DNA of 6,424 nt from contig JABSSV010000253.1 of assembly GCA_013213875.1 (NCBI GenBank), positions 1 to 6,424 on the forward strand, in the 5' to 3' direction. Below, piece after piece: positions 5,374-6,424 of the stretch. Each line of letters begins with the position of its first letter. Within the stretch, counting starts at the first letter, position 1. A model generated the notes under the pieces. It saw nothing but the letters and a program-made list of their open reading frames with translations, was not told the DNA's origin and did not search any database. The stretch comes from Lysobacterales bacterium (GTDB lineage: Bacteria > Pseudomonadota > Gammaproteobacteria > Xanthomonadales > SZUA-36). The translations under genes and the position numbers were made by a program.

Positions 5374-5587
5374 GGCTTGGCCTGTGCAGCATCGGTTCGA
5401 TGCCAGTCTAGCTCAGCGCAGAACCGGAGGTATCATCGTGTGTTGATGACAGGCATGCCCGCCCAGGGAAAAACCGCTTTCCGCGCAGCACGCCGGCCAG
5501 TTCTGACATTTAGGTCGTGAACCGTCAGGCCCCACCGGATGCAAGTTCGGCGTCCGGAGTACAGCCACGCATGTTGGCCATCATCGG
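5374..5587. other. Intergenic region with an operator-like dyad, a small ORF and a GC-rich hairpin
   Basis: This 214-base spacer separates the SRPBCC start from the membrane-protein stop. It holds, left to right: the dyad GCATCG-GTT-CGATGC; a -10-like TAGACT on the minus strand; GGAGG at 5426-5430 on the plus strand, nine bases before GTG at 5440, which opens a 26-codon ORF ending at 5520; and a stable hairpin, CCGGATGC 5535-5542 with GCGTCCGG 5550-5557 (8 bp, one G-T). The hairpin follows the membrane-protein stop on the minus strand and lacks a U-tract. The small peptide (MLMTGMPAQGKTAFRAARR...) resembles nothing I know and may be spurious. Confidence 0.4.
5389..5410 (-). promoter_or_regulatory. 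Possible promoter/operator of the SRPBCC gene
   Basis: On the minus strand TAGACT (5410-5405) resembles a -10 box. Directly after it comes a perfect 15-base dyad, GCATCG-AAC-CGATGC (5403-5389), where transcription would start, 16 bases before the ATG. A repressor site there would block initiation. No convincing -35 is visible 16-18 bases upstream, so this is tentative. Confidence 0.3.
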
Positions 5588-5917
5588 CTAGCTGCTGAGC
5601 AGGCTCGCAGCCAGGGTATATATCAGCACCAGCAGGACAAAGGTGAGTAGCAAAGTCAGGCCCACCAGCTTACGCAGCACGGCGCGATCCTTGACGACGC
5701 TTTGGAGCAGCATGTAGAGCGCTAGGGGCGGTAGCAGCAGGTTGCCCAGCGCCAGGATGCTTGGCAACGGCAGCGCGCCCAGCAGGGCGAAAACCCCGGC
5801 GGCAAGCAGTCTCTTGTTCAGGTCCACTTCGCCGCCCAGCTGTCGGCAGGCCAGCGACAGGCTGGCGAACACAACGGCCAGTAGCACCAGGCAGTTAAGC
5901 AGCAGATTCACCAGCAC
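5588..5917 (-). CDS. Small hydrophobic multi-pass membrane protein, unknown function
   Basis: A protein of 109 residues from the GTG at 5917; I recognise no family. It is almost entirely hydrophobic with about four predicted membrane segments: residues 2-23 (VNLLLNCLVLLAVVFASLSLA region), 37-57, 58-75 and 84-106. Short charged linkers lie between them (GGEVDLNKR at 28-36 and KDRAVLRK at 76-83). The start is uncertain: GTG at 5917 or GTG at 5911, the latter with GGGG nine bases upstream. The frame stays open back to the stop codon of the upstream oxidoreductase at 5954. The 12 codons just upstream encode a basic stretch (VRKRRAAAG) that would make a natural cytoplasmic N-terminus, but no standard start codon precedes it. 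It probably shares a message with the oxidoreductase gene 36 bases upstream. A GC-rich hairpin (5535-5557) follows the gene. Confidence 0.7.
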   Translation of the reverse strand: MLVNLLLNCLVLLAVVFASLSLACRQLGGEVDLNKRLLAAGVFALLGALPLPSILALGNLLLPPLALYMLLQSVVKDRAVLRKLVGLTLLLTFVLLVLIYTLAASLLSS

Positions 5918-5953
5918 AAGCCCCGCTGCCGCACGGCGCTTGCGGACCGGCGG

Positions 5954-6424
5954 CTAGCGCAGATCACGGATCACGCGGCGGGCGCCGTTATAGCCCGGAG
6001 CACCGCTCACCGCGCCTCCGGGATGACTGCCGGAGCCACACAGGTAAAGGCCCGGTAGCGGGGTTTTGTACTGGGCTGCGCGCGGATGCGGGCGCAGGCT
6101 GAAAATCTGGTCCAGATCATGACGGCCGTGGAAAATATCACCTTCCGTGAGGCCAAAAACGCGCTCCAGATCCAGCGGCGTCAGTACTTGACGCCCCACC
6201 ACCAGCTCTTTCAAATTGGGCATAAAGCGCGACAGATAATCGATGATCTGGTCGGCCACCGGCTCACGCAACTCATCCCAGTGACCATCCTCGGGCGTAA
6301 ACGGATAGTACTTGCACAGCAGGCTCATCACATGGTGACCCGGCGGCGCCAGGCTGTCATCCAGCGTGGAAGGGATTACCAGATCCAGCCGCGGCTCGCT
6401 GGGCAGCTTGCCCGCCTTCGCCTC
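5954..6424 (-). CDS. FAD-dependent oxidoreductase (PYROXD2/phytoene desaturase-like), C-terminal part
   Basis: Only the last 156 residues are in the window; the reading frame is open to the right edge, so the gene's 5' end lies beyond it. The visible part starts in IPSTLDDSLAPPGHHVMSLL (about residues 17-36 of the fragment), a segment typical of the COG1233 / PYROXD2 group of NAD(P)/FAD-dependent oxidoreductases. Near the C-terminus PLPGLYLCGSGSHPGGAVSGAPGYNGARRVIRDL (122-155) is the family's closing FAD-contacting motif, after which these proteins normally end, so the stop at 5954 is natural. Related enzymes act on carotenoids or other hydrophobic substrates; the substrate here cannot be told. 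A small membrane protein follows in the same frame 36 bases on, and an SRPBCC (hydrophobic ligand) protein lies further downstream, which loosely suggests lipid or terpenoid chemistry; that link is inference. Confidence 0.9.
   Translation of the reverse strand, partial: EAKAGKLPSEPRLDLVIPSTLDDSLAPPGHHVMSLLCKYYPFTPEDGHWDELREPVADQIIDYLSRFMPNLKELVVGRQVLTPLDLERVFGLTEGDIFHGRHDLDQIFSLRPHPRAAQYKTPLPGLYLCGSGSHPGGAVSGAPGYNGARRVIRDLR

Noticed and set aside
5438..5446. GTG at 5438 seven bases after GGAGG as a gene start
   Set aside because: It meets a TGA stop after two codons; GTG at 5440 is the only nearby start with a meaningful frame.
5516..5560. SRP (4.5S) RNA-like motif: GTGAACC followed by GTCAGGCC
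   Set aside because: The conserved asymmetric loop with GGAAGCAG is missing and the hairpin geometry differs; the likeness is superficial.
1..6424. CRISPR array, insertion sequence or transposase
   Set aside because: No regularly spaced direct repeats and no transposase-like protein are visible on either strand.

Overview
This window looks like chromosomal DNA of a GC-rich gammaproteobacterium. The evidence is the gene content (a YfhL-type ferredoxin next to coaD and rsmD; mutY followed directly by yggX and a tRNA-Phe gene) and protein sequences that resemble Pseudomonas and other gammaproteobacterial versions. I cannot name a genus with confidence. Two hand-counted 60-base lines inside mutY gave about 67-70% GC.

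Left third, minus strand (1-1340): rsmD, coaD and a truncated yfhL-type ferredoxin gene run leftwards as one likely operon (16S rRNA methylation, coenzyme A synthesis, Fe-S electron transfer). coaD most likely starts at a TTG codon, and its stop is one base from the ferredoxin ATG. Middle, plus strand (1468-3782): ftsY (SRP receptor), mutY (adenine glycosylase) and yggX (iron trafficking, oxidative protection) run rightwards and diverge from rsmD. mutY-yggX is a classic pair; ftsY followed by mutY rather than ftsE-ftsX is less usual.

Centre (3783-4178): a well-formed sigma70-like promoter with a GC-rich discriminator drives a complete tRNA-Phe(GAA) gene with encoded CCA. Immediately after the tRNA there is a 127-bp segment with nested inverted repeats. 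A 14-nt outer arm pair (13 of 14 matching) starts at the tRNA CCA end, a perfect 8-bp pair lies inside it, and a terminator-like hairpin lies inside that. I see no known family in it. It is the best candidate here for something undescribed: a tRNA-trailer-derived structured RNA, a leader switch for the next gene, or a palindromic mobile repeat.

Right third (4179-6424): an orphan GNAT-like acetyltransferase gene with lower GC than the housekeeping block points right. It converges on a leftward SRPBCC-domain gene. A 214-bp intergenic region with an operator-like dyad, a small ORF behind a strong ribosome binding site and a GC-rich hairpin follows. Then come two more leftward genes: a small multi-pass membrane protein and the C-terminal part of a PYROXD2/phytoene-desaturase-like FAD oxidoreductase cut by the window edge. 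The oxidoreductase stop codon is in the same frame as the membrane-protein ORF.
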